NCBI RefSeq assembly: GCF_003467445.1
Contig: NZ_QSGS01000002.1
Span: forward strand, 1-64,000
Direction of reading: 5' to 3'
Source of the DNA: Exiguobacterium sp. AM39-5BH
GTDB taxonomy: Bacteria; Bacillota; Bacilli; Exiguobacteriales; Exiguobacteriaceae
Length of the DNA stretch: 64,000 nt
Shown: positions 18,212 to 27,774 of the stretch, piece after piece
How the letters are laid out: the number at the start of each line of letters is the position of its first letter
Numbering within the stretch: the first letter of the stretch is position 1
Made by a program: the position numbers and the translations under genes
Notes under the pieces: model-generated
Told to the model about the DNA's origin: nothing
Seen by the model: only the letters and a program-made list of their open reading frames with translations
The model's database searches: none

Positions 18212-18275
18212 TCAAAAGTCTTTACCATATTAAAGTGATAACAAGAGAAAGAGTTTTGAATGAAAGGTGTTGGAA

Positions 18276-19598
18276 ATGATGAATGCTGTCTTATTAGCTG
18301 TTATCGTATTATTCGCGCTCGCGATCAGTCGAGTTCACATCGTCTTGTCACTCATCCTTGCCGCCGTCGTCGGTGGTCTGGTCGGAGGTCTCGGGTTTAA
18401 TGAGACGTTGACCGCCTTCAGTGACGGGCTCGGCGGAGGTGCGACAATCGCGCTCAGTTACGCCTTGCTCGGCGCCTTTGCCGTCGGTCTATCCAAAACA
18501 GGGCTCCCAGACGTCCTGGCTGAAAAGTTAATCAGCATGTCTGGCCGCGACGTCACTGGCAAAAGTGTGACACGGGTCAAGGCACTATTGCTATCGTTCT
18601 TATTACTTCTAGCGATCAGTTCACAAAACGCGCTACCGATTCACATCGCTTTCATCCCAATCGTCATCCCGCCGCTCCTCGTGCTGTTTAACGAGTTGAA
18701 GCTCGACCGCCGTCTCGTGGCGACGATTCTCACATTCGGTCTCGTCACGCCTTACATGTTACTCCCGGTCGGATTCGGTGGCATTTATTTGAATGAGATT
18801 TTGCTGCCGAACGTGGAAACGAACGGCATGACTGTCGGTGATGTCAACATCGTCAGCATCATGGCCATCCCGGCCCTTGGTATGCTCGTCGGTCTCATCA
18901 CCGCCTTCTTCCACTATCGGAAGACGCGTACTTATGAGACGATTCAACTCGGACCAAGCGATTATGAGGTTCGGACGTTGAGCCCGCTCAAGATTTGTCT
19001 CACGGCCGCTGTCATCCTCGTCGTGCTCGTCGTACAGCTTCAAACCGAGTCGATGATTGCCTCGGCCGTCACAGGACTCATCTTGTTGACGTTACTTCGC
19101 CTCATCCCTTGGTCAGAGGCCGATGACATCTTCACGAGCGGCATGCGCATGATGGCCTTTATCGGCTTCGTCATGATTGCAGCAAGCGGTTTCGCCGCCG
19201 TCATCCGTGCGACCGGTGCCATCGAACCGCTCGTCAGTGGTGCGAGCGGCATCATGGGTGACTCACAATTCGTGGCCGCACTCGTCATGCTCCTCGTCGG
19301 ACTCGTCATCACGCTCGGCATCGGTTCGAGTTTCTCGACGGTTCCGATTATCGCAGCCATCTTCGTCCCGCTCTGCATCCAATACGGTTTCTCGGTCGAG
19401 GCGACAATCGCCATCATCGGGACGGCCGGTGCACTCGGTGACGCCGGTAGCCCGGCGAGTGACTCGACACTCGGACCAACGAGCGGCTTGAACGCCGACG
19501 GTCAACACGATCACTTGCGTGAGACGGTGTGGCCGACGTTCCTCCACTACAATATCCCGCTCATCATCTTCGGCTTGATTGCCGCCATGGTACTGTAA
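18276..19598 (+). CDS. Na+/H+ antiporter family protein (NhaC superfamily)
   Basis: About 440 residues and some eleven hydrophobic helices. The C-terminal part SFSTVPIIAAIFVPLC then GTAGALGDAGSPASDSTLGPTSGLN is the conserved core of the Na_H_antiport family related to NhaC. The first helix block matches its N-terminal partner domain. It should exchange Na+ for H+, or move an organic substrate with Na+, across the membrane. The start ATG at 18276 is six bases after AAAGGTG; a GTG three codons earlier is within that site. Monocistronic, with a clear promoter. Confidence 0.85.
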   Translation: MMNAVLLAVIVLFALAISRVHIVLSLILAAVVGGLVGGLGFNETLTAFSDGLGGGATIALSYALLGAFAVGLSKTGLPDVLAEKLISMSGRDVTGKSVTRVKALLLSFLLLLAISSQNALPIHIAFIPIVIPPLLVLFNELKLDRRLVATILTFGLVTPYMLLPVGFGGIYLNEILLPNVETNGMTVGDVNIVSIMAIPALGMLVGLITAFFHYRKTRTYETIQLGPSDYEVRTLSPLKICLTAAVILVVLVVQLQTESMIASAVTGLILLTLLRLIPWSEADDIFTSGMRMMAFIGFVMIAASGFAAVIRATGAIEPLVSGASGIMGDSQFVAALVMLLVGLVITLGIGSSFSTVPIIAAIFVPLCIQYGFSVEATIAIIGTAGALGDAGSPASDSTLGPTSGLNADGQHDHLRETVWPTFLHYNIPLIIFGLIAAMVL

Positions 19599-19691
19599 TC
19601 ACTTCCGATTGCGCCGAGCGTAAATCGTGCCGAGCAAGACGAGCACGAGTAAGAACCAAATCCCGGTATACATGAAGATCTCGATAATCAT
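19599..19691 (-). CDS. Small membrane protein of 30 residues
   Basis: ATG at 19691 lies eight bases after a perfect AGGAGG. The frame encodes MIIEIFMYTGIWFLLVLVLL, then GTIYARRNRK, that is one transmembrane helix with a positively charged tail, positive-inside at the C-terminus. It stops head to head with the antiporter gene and is separated from gltD by a strong terminator. I recognise no family. The ribosome binding site and the membrane-protein profile make translation likely. Confidence 0.65.
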   Translation of the reverse strand: MIIEIFMYTGIWFLLVLVLLGTIYARRNRK

Positions 19692-19717
19692 TGCTAATTC
19701 CTCCTAAATGTCCATGT

Positions 19718-19750
19718 AAAAAGGAGCGACGAAATCGTCGCTCCTTTTTA
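19718..19750. terminator. Terminator of the gltBD operon
   Basis: AAAAGGAGCGACG-AAAT-CGTCGCTCCTTTTT, perfect stem with T runs on both strands. Confidence 0.9.
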
Positions 19751-21199
19751 TGATGAAGTTTTTAGCTGTTGTTGACAAGTGTTCAAGTATCCGTCGACAG
19801 TATCCGCGACTTCGCGGCCTTCCCGGATTGCCCAAACAATCAAGCTTTGTCCCCGTCTCGCATCCCCTGCGACAAACACACCCTCGACGTTCGACGTATA
19901 GTCATGGTTCGCCTCGATGCCGACTTTCCGGAGTTCACGCTCCGGTCGTTCGAATCCGATGGCGACAAGCACGAGATCGGCTGGATACGTCTCGACCGAA
20001 CCGTCGACGACGAAGAACGTCGCCTGTCCGTCCGGTTTGACGATTTTCTCCATCCGCTCCGTCTCAATCCCGACGACCCGGTCCCCTTGTTTGATGACCC
20101 GGTTCGAGCGAATCAAATATGTGCGCGGGTCACGGTCGAAGTGTTCGATTGCTTCCGCATAAGCGTAATCGGTCGATAACGTGTCCGGTTGGAGCGGCCA
20201 TGGCTTCTCCGGCGCCCGGAACATGCCTTTCTCCGGATGCTTCCCGAACTGCGTCACCGACTTGGCGCCTTGACGGATTGCCGTCGCCACACAGTCCGCG
20301 CCCGTGTCCCCGCCACCGATGACGATGACGTCTTTCCCGTTGGCGTCGAATCGAGTGTCGAGCGATTTCCCGCCGAGCGAACGCGTCGACTCGGTCAAAT
20401 AATCCATCGCCGGCTCGACACCTGTGGCATCATCCCCATCGATGCCGAGCGTACGCTGTTTTTGAGCCCCCGTGGCGAGAATGACGGCATCGTACGTGTG
20501 ACGAAGTGACTCGATGGTCACATCGGTCCCGACGTTCACGCCTGTCTTGAAGCGAATCCCCTCCGCCTCAAGCAGACGTACACGACGTCGGACGACATCT
20601 TTCTCGAGCTTCATATTCGGGATGCCATAGAACAACAGGCCACCCGCCTCATCCGCTTTCTCATAAATCGTGACCGCATGGCCGAGCTGATTCAACTGAT
20701 CGGCCGCTGCGAGCCCGGCCGGCCCGCTGCCGATGATGGCGACACGGCGTCCGGTCCGCTTCATAATGTGACGAGGTTTGACCCAGCCTTCCTCGAAGGC
20801 GCGATCGATAATCGTCCGCTCAATCGATTTGATGGCGACCGGGTCTTCGCTGATACCGAGCGTACAAGATCCTTCACACGGCGCCGGACAGACACGACCC
20901 GTGAACTCCGGGAAGTTATTCGTCTCCATCAACCGTTCATAGGCTCGATACCAGTCCTGATCCGTTACGAGCTTGTTCCACTCCGGAATCAAATTGTGAA
21001 TCGGGCAACCGATCGTCTCTTGTCCAATCATATCCCCGACGTGACAGAACGGGGTGCCGCAATCCATGCAGCGCTCGGCTTGTTTGACGATTGGTCCGTC
21101 TTCCATGCGGGAAGCGTATTCTTTATAATCATGAACCCGTTCGACGACTGAGCGCTCCGGCAATGTCTGTCGTGGGATATCGATAAATTTATGTCTCAT
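19748..21199 (-). CDS. gltD: Glutamate synthase [NADPH] small subunit
   Basis: A 483-residue flavoprotein that passes electrons from NADPH through FAD and 4Fe-4S clusters to the large subunit. The N-terminal cysteine motifs are CMDCGTPFC-H and CPAPCEGSC, with CPIHN between. The FAD fold GSGPAGLAAADQL and the NADPH fold GGGDTGADCVATA are both clear. The ATG at 21199 overlaps the gltB stop as ATGA and follows GGAGGGGG. Second gene of gltBD. Confidence 0.96.
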   Translation of the reverse strand: MRHKFIDIPRQTLPERSVVERVHDYKEYASRMEDGPIVKQAERCMDCGTPFCHVGDMIGQETIGCPIHNLIPEWNKLVTDQDWYRAYERLMETNNFPEFTGRVCPAPCEGSCTLGISEDPVAIKSIERTIIDRAFEEGWVKPRHIMKRTGRRVAIIGSGPAGLAAADQLNQLGHAVTIYEKADEAGGLLFYGIPNMKLEKDVVRRRVRLLEAEGIRFKTGVNVGTDVTIESLRHTYDAVILATGAQKQRTLGIDGDDATGVEPAMDYLTESTRSLGGKSLDTRFDANGKDVIVIGGGDTGADCVATAIRQGAKSVTQFGKHPEKGMFRAPEKPWPLQPDTLSTDYAYAEAIEHFDRDPRTYLIRSNRVIKQGDRVVGIETERMEKIVKPDGQATFFVVDGSVETYPADLVLVAIGFERPERELRKVGIEANHDYTSNVEGVFVAGDARRGQSLIVWAIREGREVADTVDGYLNTCQQQLKTSS

Positions 21200-24100
21200 A
21201 CTCCCCCTCCTTCAGTCACGACACGGAATAGTTCGAGGGCGCGGTCGGCGTCACTCAATTCCGGACGCGTCGCCTCGATGTGACGCATGACGTCAAGCAC
21301 GTTCGCATAGTCACGCGGCACGATTTTGACGAAGCGTTTGCGTTCTTGCTCGAACGCCTCGAGCACAGCTCTCGCTTTGACACTGTCCGTATGGAACTGG
21401 TGCATCTCGAGCAGTGCATAAATTTGTTCGGCATCCTCGTCGGTCAACTCACGGTCGACCGAGACGAGTTCTTGGTTGACGAGCTGTTCGTACGCTTGGT
21501 CCCCGTACAGATAGGCGACCCCGCCCGACATCCCGGCACCGAAGTTACGCCCGACATCCCCGAGGACGACGACCGTGCCACCGGTCATATACTCACAGCC
21601 ATGGTCGCCGACGCCTTCAGTCACGGCGACGGCACCGGAGTTCCGGACGGCAAACCGTTCTCCGACATGACCGTTGAAGAACGCCATCCCTGATGTCGCG
21701 CCATACAGGCAGACGTTACCGGCGATGACTTGTTCACTCTCTTCGAACGGGGCATGTTTCTCGGCGATGATGGCGAGCTTTCCACCGCTCAGGCCTTTGC
21801 CGACATAATCGTTGGCGTCACCGATGACCGAGATGGTGATCCCGTTCGGCAAGAAGGCGCCGAGGCTTTGTCCGGCCGAACCGCTGAGACGGAGTGAAAT
21901 CGTGTCCTCGGCGAGTCCGACGTTGCCATGCACTTTCGTCACTTCATGGCCGAGCATCGTTCCGACGGCGCGGTCCGTATTGCGGACGCGCCCGACGAAA
22001 AACGTCGGTTGGAGCGATTTGATGGAACGGGAGACGGCCGGAATCAATTTGCGATGATCATAAGACTGATAGGCCGGATGCGGTAGTTCCTCTTTCTCCG
22101 GCAAAGCCGTCGGAATCGACAGCATCGGCGTCAAGTCGAGCGTTTTCGCTTTCGGATGAGCTTGTTTCCAGGCACTCTCCTCCAACAAGTCCGTCCGCCC
22201 GATGACGTCACGAAGTGAGGTCGCCCCGAGCGAGGCTAAAATCTCCCGTACTTCCTCGGCGAGGAACGTCATCAAGTTGACGACATGTTCGGGCTTGCCC
22301 ATGAACTTCGCACGCAACGCCGGGTCTTGGGTCGCGACACCGACCGGACACGTATCGAGGTGACACGCCCGCATCATGATGCAACCGAGCACGACGAGCG
22401 GTGCCGTCGCGAACGCGTATTCCTCGGCCCCGAAGATGGCGGCGAGGACGATATCTCGCCCGGTCATGAGTTTGCCGTCAGTCTCGAGCGTGACGCGACC
22501 CCGGAGCCCGTTCAACGCGAGCGTCTGGTGCGTCTCGAGCAGACCGAGCTCCCACGGGAGTCCCGTATGCTTGATTGACGTCCGCGGCGACGCCCCGGTC
22601 CCACCGTCGTAGCCGCTGATGACGATCGTATCGGCGTTTGCCTTGGCGACACCGGCCGCGATTGTCCCGACGCCTGACTTCGAGACGAGCTTGACGCTGA
22701 TTTTCGCGTTCGGATTGACATGCTTCAAATCGAAGATGAGTTGCGCCAAATCTTCAATCGAATAGATGTCGTGGTGCGGTGGTGGCGAGATGAGTCCGAC
22801 GCCTGGGACGGAGCCGCGCACTTCGGCGACCCATGGGTAAACTTTGTTACCCGGCAGTTGTCCGCCCTCACCCGGTTTCGCCCCTTGCGCCATCTTGATT
22901 TGAATCTCATCGGCGTGATACAAGTACTCGGCCGTCACGCCGAAACGTCCACTCGCGACTTGCTTGATACGACTGACGCGTTCACTGCCGTCCTCATCAG
23001 GGGTGAATCGCTTCCGGTCTTCCCCGCCTTCCCCGGAGTTGCTCTTGCCACCGATTCGGTTCATGGCGATGGCAAGCGTCTCATGGGCCTCTTTTGACAA
23101 GGATCCGAATGACATCGCTCCCGTCTTGAACCGACTGACGATCGATGCGACCGACTCGACCTCGTCGAGTGGAATTGCATCCTGTTGTTTAAAGGAGAAC
23201 AATTGGCGCAAGAATTGACCTGACGACTCATGGAGCTTGACGTAGGCATCGTAATACCGGCGCTCGTTCTCGCGACATGCTCGTTGCAAGAGGTGAATCG
23301 TCTTCGGATTAAAGGCGTGTTCTTCCCCATCGGCGCGCCACTGGAAGTCGGTCCCAGCCTCGAGTGGTCGTTCGCGTTTATAGGCGGATTCGTGCTGCCG
23401 GCGCGTCTCGTCTTCAAGTTCGGTGAAACCGACACCGGACAACTGTGACGTCGTCCCGCGGAAGTGACGCTCAATCAAGACGCGGTCAATGCCGACCGCC
23501 TCGAAGACTTGGGCACCGCGGTAACTTTGGACGGTCGAGATGCCCATCTTCGACATGATTTTGACGATGCCGTCGACAGAGGCCGTCTGATAGCGGCGGA
23601 CCGCCTCGTCGAACGAGTAGGACAGCTGCCCAGCCTCGACCGCCTCGCCGATGGTCGCATAGGCGAGATACGGGTAGACGGCGTCGGCGCCGTATCCGAT
23701 TAAGGCGGCCGCTTGATGGACTTCACGTACTTCGCCGCTCTCGGCGACGAGACTGCATGATGCCCGTAGATTGACGCGAATCAAGTGCTGGTGGACGGCG
23801 CTCAATACGAGGAGCGCTGGCATCGCGAGCATATCTTCATTCATGTTGCGGTCCGACAAGACGATGACGTCGGCACCGTCGCGGATGAGCGCCTCGACTC
23901 GCCCGAACAACGCCTCTAACGAAGCTTCCAAATCGTGTGTATATGACGTATCGACCCGTTCGACGCGCAACGTCTCGTTCACTTTTTCGAGTGCGGCCGC
24001 ATCGAGGAACGGGTGCTTGAGCCAGACGCGACGGGCGTGACCACGGCCGGTATGGACCGGGTTCGCTTGTGGCCCGAGCCATGTGAATGTCGCCGTGACG

Positions 24101-25635
24101 ATTTTCTCACGCAATGCATCGATCGGCGGGTTCGTGACTTGGGCGAAGTGCTGTTTGAAGTAATGGAACAAAGAGCGTGGCCGCTCAGACAAGACCGCGA
24201 CCGGTTGGTCATGTCCCATCGACCCGATTGGATCCTTTTTCTCGAGGATGAGCGGGACGAGATATTGTTCAATGTCCTCTTTCGTGTATCCGAACGCACG
24301 CTGCTTCCGATGCAGGTCGGCGACGAACGGCTCGTCGACCGGTCCATCGCTGAGTTCGGTCATCTGCTTCAACCATTTACCGTAAGGCTCGGCCCGTGCG
24401 ATTGTCTGTTTAATTTCCGCGTCCGGGATGAGTCGTTTCGACTCCAAGTCGATTAATAACAGCTGACCAGGACGGAGTCGTTGCTTCGACTTCACGTTCT
24501 CGGCTTGTACCGGGATGACGCCGCTCTCTGACGACAAAATGAGCTCGCCATCCAGTGTCTCGATATAGCGCATCGGTCGTAGTCCGTTTCGATCCAAGAT
24601 GGCCCCGATTTGACGGCCGTCCGTGAAGACGACACCGGTCGGCCCATCCCAAGGCTCCATGATCGACGAATGATATTGATAGAAGTCTTTTTTGAACGGG
24701 TCTATTTTTACTTCCGCGAACGGCTCAGGGATGAGCATCATCGCCGTATGGGCGATGGAACGTCCGGTGCGTGTGAAGAACTCGAAGGCGTTGTCGAGCA
24801 TCGACGAGTCGCTTCCCGTCTCTTGAAGGACCGGGAACAGCTGATTGACGTCCTCGAACAAATCAGTCGAGGTCACGCCTTCACGAGCCCGCATCGCATC
24901 GATGTTTCCGCGGAGCGTATTGATTTCCCCGTTATGGACGATCATGCGGTTCGGATGCGCCCGCTCCCATGACGGGAACGTGTTCGTCGAGAAGCGGGAA
25001 TGGACGATGCCGAACGTGCTCTTGAAGGACGGCGCCTGTAAATCGAGATAAAAACGCTCGATTTGTTCCGGCGTGAGCATCCCTTTATAGACGATCGTCT
25101 TCGTCGACAAGCTCGGCATGTACAGGTTCAACGCTTCGGTCTTTTCAATCGTACGCCGGAGCTGATAGAGTGTCCGCTCGTTTGAGTCATAGTCCGCGAA
25201 CGGGCACGAGACGAACCATTGGTAGATGGTCGGCTGTGTCACACGGGCATGCTCACCGATCGCATTTGGATTGACCGGGACTTCGCGCCAACTGATAGTC
25301 GCGAAATCGAATTCGTCGGCAATCGCTTCCATCTGACGTTGCTTATCCTGCAGTCTCGACTCATCCGGTTGGAAAAAGACCATTCCGACCGCATAGCGAC
25401 CTGGCGTTGGCAAATTCATCGTTTCAAGGAACAGCTCGTGCGGCAGCTCGGTCATGATGCCCGCACCGTCCCCGGCATCGATGACGCCTTGTCCGCCTCG
25501 GTGTTCTAGCTTACAGAGCATCGACAGCGATTTACTGACGATGTCATGTTTTTTCTCTCCATTTAGGTTGACATATAGCCCAATGCCACATGCGTCTTTT
25601 TCGAATCGTGAATCGTACAAGCCTGTTCGCTTCAT
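21196..25635 (-). CDS. gltB: Glutamate synthase large subunit
   Basis: A 1479-residue enzyme that makes two glutamates from glutamine and 2-oxoglutarate. After a short propeptide the catalytic Cys16 begins the class II glutaminase domain (ACGIGLYVNL). The central and FMN-binding domains follow; GGEDRKRFTPDEDG and the loop IKMAQGAKPGEGGQLPG are typical. The 3Fe-4S cysteines are in CIMMRACHLDTCPVG, and the C-terminal beta-helix GXXGXXXG repeats are evident (GGTVVVLGDVGRNFGAGMSGG). Full length. Upstream are a cre match and a -10-like TATACA without a good -35, which suggests an activator such as GltC. Confidence 0.97.
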   Translation of the reverse strand: MKRTGLYDSRFEKDACGIGLYVNLNGEKKHDIVSKSLSMLCKLEHRGGQGVIDAGDGAGIMTELPHELFLETMNLPTPGRYAVGMVFFQPDESRLQDKQRQMEAIADEFDFATISWREVPVNPNAIGEHARVTQPTIYQWFVSCPFADYDSNERTLYQLRRTIEKTEALNLYMPSLSTKTIVYKGMLTPEQIERFYLDLQAPSFKSTFGIVHSRFSTNTFPSWERAHPNRMIVHNGEINTLRGNIDAMRAREGVTSTDLFEDVNQLFPVLQETGSDSSMLDNAFEFFTRTGRSIAHTAMMLIPEPFAEVKIDPFKKDFYQYHSSIMEPWDGPTGVVFTDGRQIGAILDRNGLRPMRYIETLDGELILSSESGVIPVQAENVKSKQRLRPGQLLLIDLESKRLIPDAEIKQTIARAEPYGKWLKQMTELSDGPVDEPFVADLHRKQRAFGYTKEDIEQYLVPLILEKKDPIGSMGHDQPVAVLSERPRSLFHYFKQHFAQVTNPPIDALREKIVTATFTWLGPQANPVHTGRGHARRVWLKHPFLDAAALEKVNETLRVERVDTSYTHDLEASLEALFGRVEALIRDGADVIVLSDRNMNEDMLAMPALLVLSAVHQHLIRVNLRASCSLVAESGEVREVHQAAALIGYGADAVYPYLAYATIGEAVEAGQLSYSFDEAVRRYQTASVDGIVKIMSKMGISTVQSYRGAQVFEAVGIDRVLIERHFRGTTSQLSGVGFTELEDETRRQHESAYKRERPLEAGTDFQWRADGEEHAFNPKTIHLLQRACRENERRYYDAYVKLHESSGQFLRQLFSFKQQDAIPLDEVESVASIVSRFKTGAMSFGSLSKEAHETLAIAMNRIGGKSNSGEGGEDRKRFTPDEDGSERVSRIKQVASGRFGVTAEYLYHADEIQIKMAQGAKPGEGGQLPGNKVYPWVAEVRGSVPGVGLISPPPHHDIYSIEDLAQLIFDLKHVNPNAKISVKLVSKSGVGTIAAGVAKANADTIVISGYDGGTGASPRTSIKHTGLPWELGLLETHQTLALNGLRGRVTLETDGKLMTGRDIVLAAIFGAEEYAFATAPLVVLGCIMMRACHLDTCPVGVATQDPALRAKFMGKPEHVVNLMTFLAEEVREILASLGATSLRDVIGRTDLLEESAWKQAHPKAKTLDLTPMLSIPTALPEKEELPHPAYQSYDHRKLIPAVSRSIKSLQPTFFVGRVRNTDRAVGTMLGHEVTKVHGNVGLAEDTISLRLSGSAGQSLGAFLPNGITISVIGDANDYVGKGLSGGKLAIIAEKHAPFEESEQVIAGNVCLYGATSGMAFFNGHVGERFAVRNSGAVAVTEGVGDHGCEYMTGGTVVVLGDVGRNFGAGMSGGVAYLYGDQAYEQLVNQELVSVDRELTDEDAEQIYALLEMHQFHTDSVKARAVLEAFEQERKRFVKIVPRDYANVLDVMRHIEATRPELSDADRALELFRVVTEGGGV

Positions 25636-25750
25636 CGAATCAACCCCTCTCTCTCGAACTTGTTTCGTAAATTTTATTTTGTTCTAAATATTCTGATAAA
25701 TCAAGTGGATTGTATACTATTCTGCATAACACAAATCGTCTAAGTCGTAA

Positions 25751-25765
25751 TTGAAAGCGTATTCA
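25751..25765. promoter_or_regulatory. cre-like site upstream of gltB
   Basis: TTGAAAGCGTATTCA fits WTGNAANCGNWNNCW at all positions. It lies about 115 bases before the gltB start. Role in gltBD control is inferred. The remaining gap to 25870 is AT-rich with no gene seen. Confidence 0.5.
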
Positions 25766-25869
25766 TTAGCTTTATCAAGCTATTTATGAAAATCACTTAT
25801 AATCTATAAAGAATAATTATCCATCAAATATATTAGTATATAGGTTCAAAAGAACTTAAATATTCGCAC

Positions 25870-25900
25870 AAAAAAGTGATAGCCTGATAGACTATCACTT
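25870..25900 (-). terminator. Terminator after TspO-like gene
   Basis: AAGTGATAG and CTATCACTT arms with a T run on the minus strand, between the stop at 25915 and the gltB upstream region. Confidence 0.8.
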
Positions 25901-25914
25901 CTCTTTACATTCAC

Positions 25915-26664
25915 TTATTCGACCGTCTTGCGGGAATGGTGTAAAAACGAGCGCGGCTTCTTCCAAATGATTAAGCCGACATAACCGAGCGTGAGCAAAA
26001 TCAAGGCACTGACGAGGACGACGTAAAGCGTCGCTTCCTCGATTCGTGCAAAGATGGCGATGTACGCCCAGACGAAGACGAGCGGATAGATGAAGTCACG
26101 ATGCCACCACATGAAGACGAGCGCTAGGACGACCCCGACCATGAGCATGAGCGATGTCCAAGCAAGTTCGTCGAGTCCGAGCACGGTTGTGACCCGCTCC
26201 CGATTCATGACGACAAATACGTTGACAATCGTCGCGACGGACACCCAACCGACATAAATGGAGAATGGGAACCGGTCGAGCCAGCTCGTCGATGTCCGGA
26301 AGGCGATGTAATAGAGCCAAGCGAGCGTCGTCAAAAATGCGACCATGACGACGAGCGAGGCGACGAACCATTCATTCGTGAACGTGAGCAACCAAAGGCC
26401 GTTCAAGATACACGAGACGAGAAAGCCCGCTTTCATCCGATTCGCCTGCCGGTTCGCGACCGACCCTTTCTTCAATTGCATAACGAGCCAGACCGCGAGC
26501 GCGACATAAATCACGCCCCAAATCGAGAACGCATAGCCGGCCGGTTTGAAGTAAATGTCGATGCGGTCCGACACGGCCGCGTTTTCCCCGCTCGCAAAAT
26601 AGTTGATGACGACCGTCGCTAAAAACGCCAGCCAGTTGATTAATGGCCATTTTGATAAGTCCAT
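25915..26664 (-). CDS. TspO/MBR-related tryptophan-rich membrane protein
   Basis: About 249 residues with seven or so transmembrane helices. FKPAGYAFSIWGVIYVAL near residue 40 resembles the conserved PGWxFxxxWxxxY region of tryptophan-rich sensory proteins (TspO/MBR). The protein is longer than classic TspO (about 155 residues) and belongs to the larger relatives. These bind porphyrins or similar ligands; function is not established. I start at the ATG at 26664 after GGAGG. A longer frame starts at 26709 but lacks a good site. Confidence 0.7.
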   Translation of the reverse strand: MDLSKWPLINWLAFLATVVINYFASGENAAVSDRIDIYFKPAGYAFSIWGVIYVALAVWLVMQLKKGSVANRQANRMKAGFLVSCILNGLWLLTFTNEWFVASLVVMVAFLTTLAWLYYIAFRTSTSWLDRFPFSIYVGWVSVATIVNVFVVMNRERVTTVLGLDELAWTSLMLMVGVVLALVFMWWHRDFIYPLVFVWAYIAIFARIEEATLYVVLVSALILLTLGYVGLIIWKKPRSFLHHSRKTVE

Positions 26665-26782
26665 AAGTAGGATCCTCCGAAGAAGACCTGACACCTCCTT
26701 TATTAACATAGTTTTCTATACCCATGTGCCAACGCTCATACACATTCGGACTAGCTCTTGGAAGAAGCGCTTATTACACAAT

Positions 26783-26813
26783 AAAACGACTCCGGTCTCA
26801 ACCGGAGTCGTTT
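26783..26813 (-). terminator. Terminator after aldo/keto reductase
   Basis: AAAACGACTCCGG-TCTCAA-CCGGAGTCGTTT, strong stem with a T-rich tail. Confidence 0.85.
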
Positions 26814-26887
26814 CACGCGGGCGTCAGTACCACCGCCTTCGATATCGGATGCGCCCTCTTGAATATATGGGGGTCGTCATCTATTAG

Positions 26888-27700
26888 TTAAAAGTCAACC
26901 TTATCCGGATCCGCACCTAAACGCTCATGCGTTGCCACGGCATCGATTTTCGCCAAATCGTCCGCATCGAGCGCAAAGTCGAACACATCGAAGTTCTCTT
27001 GAATCCGGTGCGGTGTGACCGATTTCGGAAGCGCGACGTTCCCCGTGTCTAAATGCCAGCGAAGCACGACTTGAGCCGGCGTCTTCCCATGTTTCTCAGC
27101 AATCTCGGCAAAGGCCGGGATATCGAGGAACTTCCCTTGCATGAGCGGGCTCCATGCCTCAACTTGGATGCCCTCGTCTTGGCAATATTCGACGAGATCC
27201 GGTTGCGGCAGTTGCGGATGGAGCTCGATTTGATTGATGAGGGGCGTCATGAGACCTTCCTGTTTCAACGTCTCGAGATGATGCTCTTTGAAGTTCGACA
27301 CGCCGATCGCCTTGATTTTACCAGCCTCATAGAGATCGATCAAATCTTTCCATGCCTCGACGAACCCGTCGACTGGCCAGTGGAGCAGACAAAGATCTAA
27401 ATAGTCAGTTTCGAGTCGAGCGAGTGATTCGTCGAATGCCTCTTTCGTCCGGCGCTGGCGAATGTCTTCGTTCCAAATCTTCGACGTCAAAAAGATATCT
27501 TCACGAGCGACACCTGATTCTTGAATCCCTTTGGCGACACCTTCTTCATTCTTATAGATGGCAGCCGTATCGATATGGCGATAACCGACTTTGAGTGCCT
27601 CAGCGACGGCCTGTGGCGCCTCCGTCTCGTTGTCGACTTGCCATACCCCAAAGCCAATCATCGGAATTTTGCCACCGTTGCGTAACGTTGCGAGTTGCAT
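26888..27700 (-). CDS. Aldo/keto reductase
   Basis: A 270-residue NADPH-dependent reductase with the full family pattern: GYRHIDTAAIYKNEEGV (Asp and Tyr of the tetrad), TSKIWNEDI (Lys), LCLLHWPVDG (His), IGVSNFKEHHLE, and PKSVTPHRIQENFDVFDF near the C-terminus. It resembles the Bacillus YvgN/YtbE type that reduces glyoxal, methylglyoxal and other aldehydes. Single gene. Ribosome binding site AAAGGGG. Confidence 0.93.
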   Translation of the reverse strand: MQLATLRNGGKIPMIGFGVWQVDNETEAPQAVAEALKVGYRHIDTAAIYKNEEGVAKGIQESGVAREDIFLTSKIWNEDIRQRRTKEAFDESLARLETDYLDLCLLHWPVDGFVEAWKDLIDLYEAGKIKAIGVSNFKEHHLETLKQEGLMTPLINQIELHPQLPQPDLVEYCQDEGIQVEAWSPLMQGKFLDIPAFAEIAEKHGKTPAQVVLRWHLDTGNVALPKSVTPHRIQENFDVFDFALDADDLAKIDAVATHERLGADPDKVDF

Positions 27701-27774
27701 ACAATCATTCCCCTTTCCAATCTGTTCGAGCTGATTGTATCATACCCGTCATTCTATTTCGAAAAACTAAATCG

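Noticed and set aside
22285..24972. Several long plus-strand frames inside gltB
   Set aside because: They mirror the codon pattern of gltB, are Arg-rich, and have no start signals.
26820..26890. An 18-codon frame (MTTPIYSRGRIRYRRRWY) after the aldo/keto reductase
   Set aside because: No ribosome binding site and very basic composition; probably chance.
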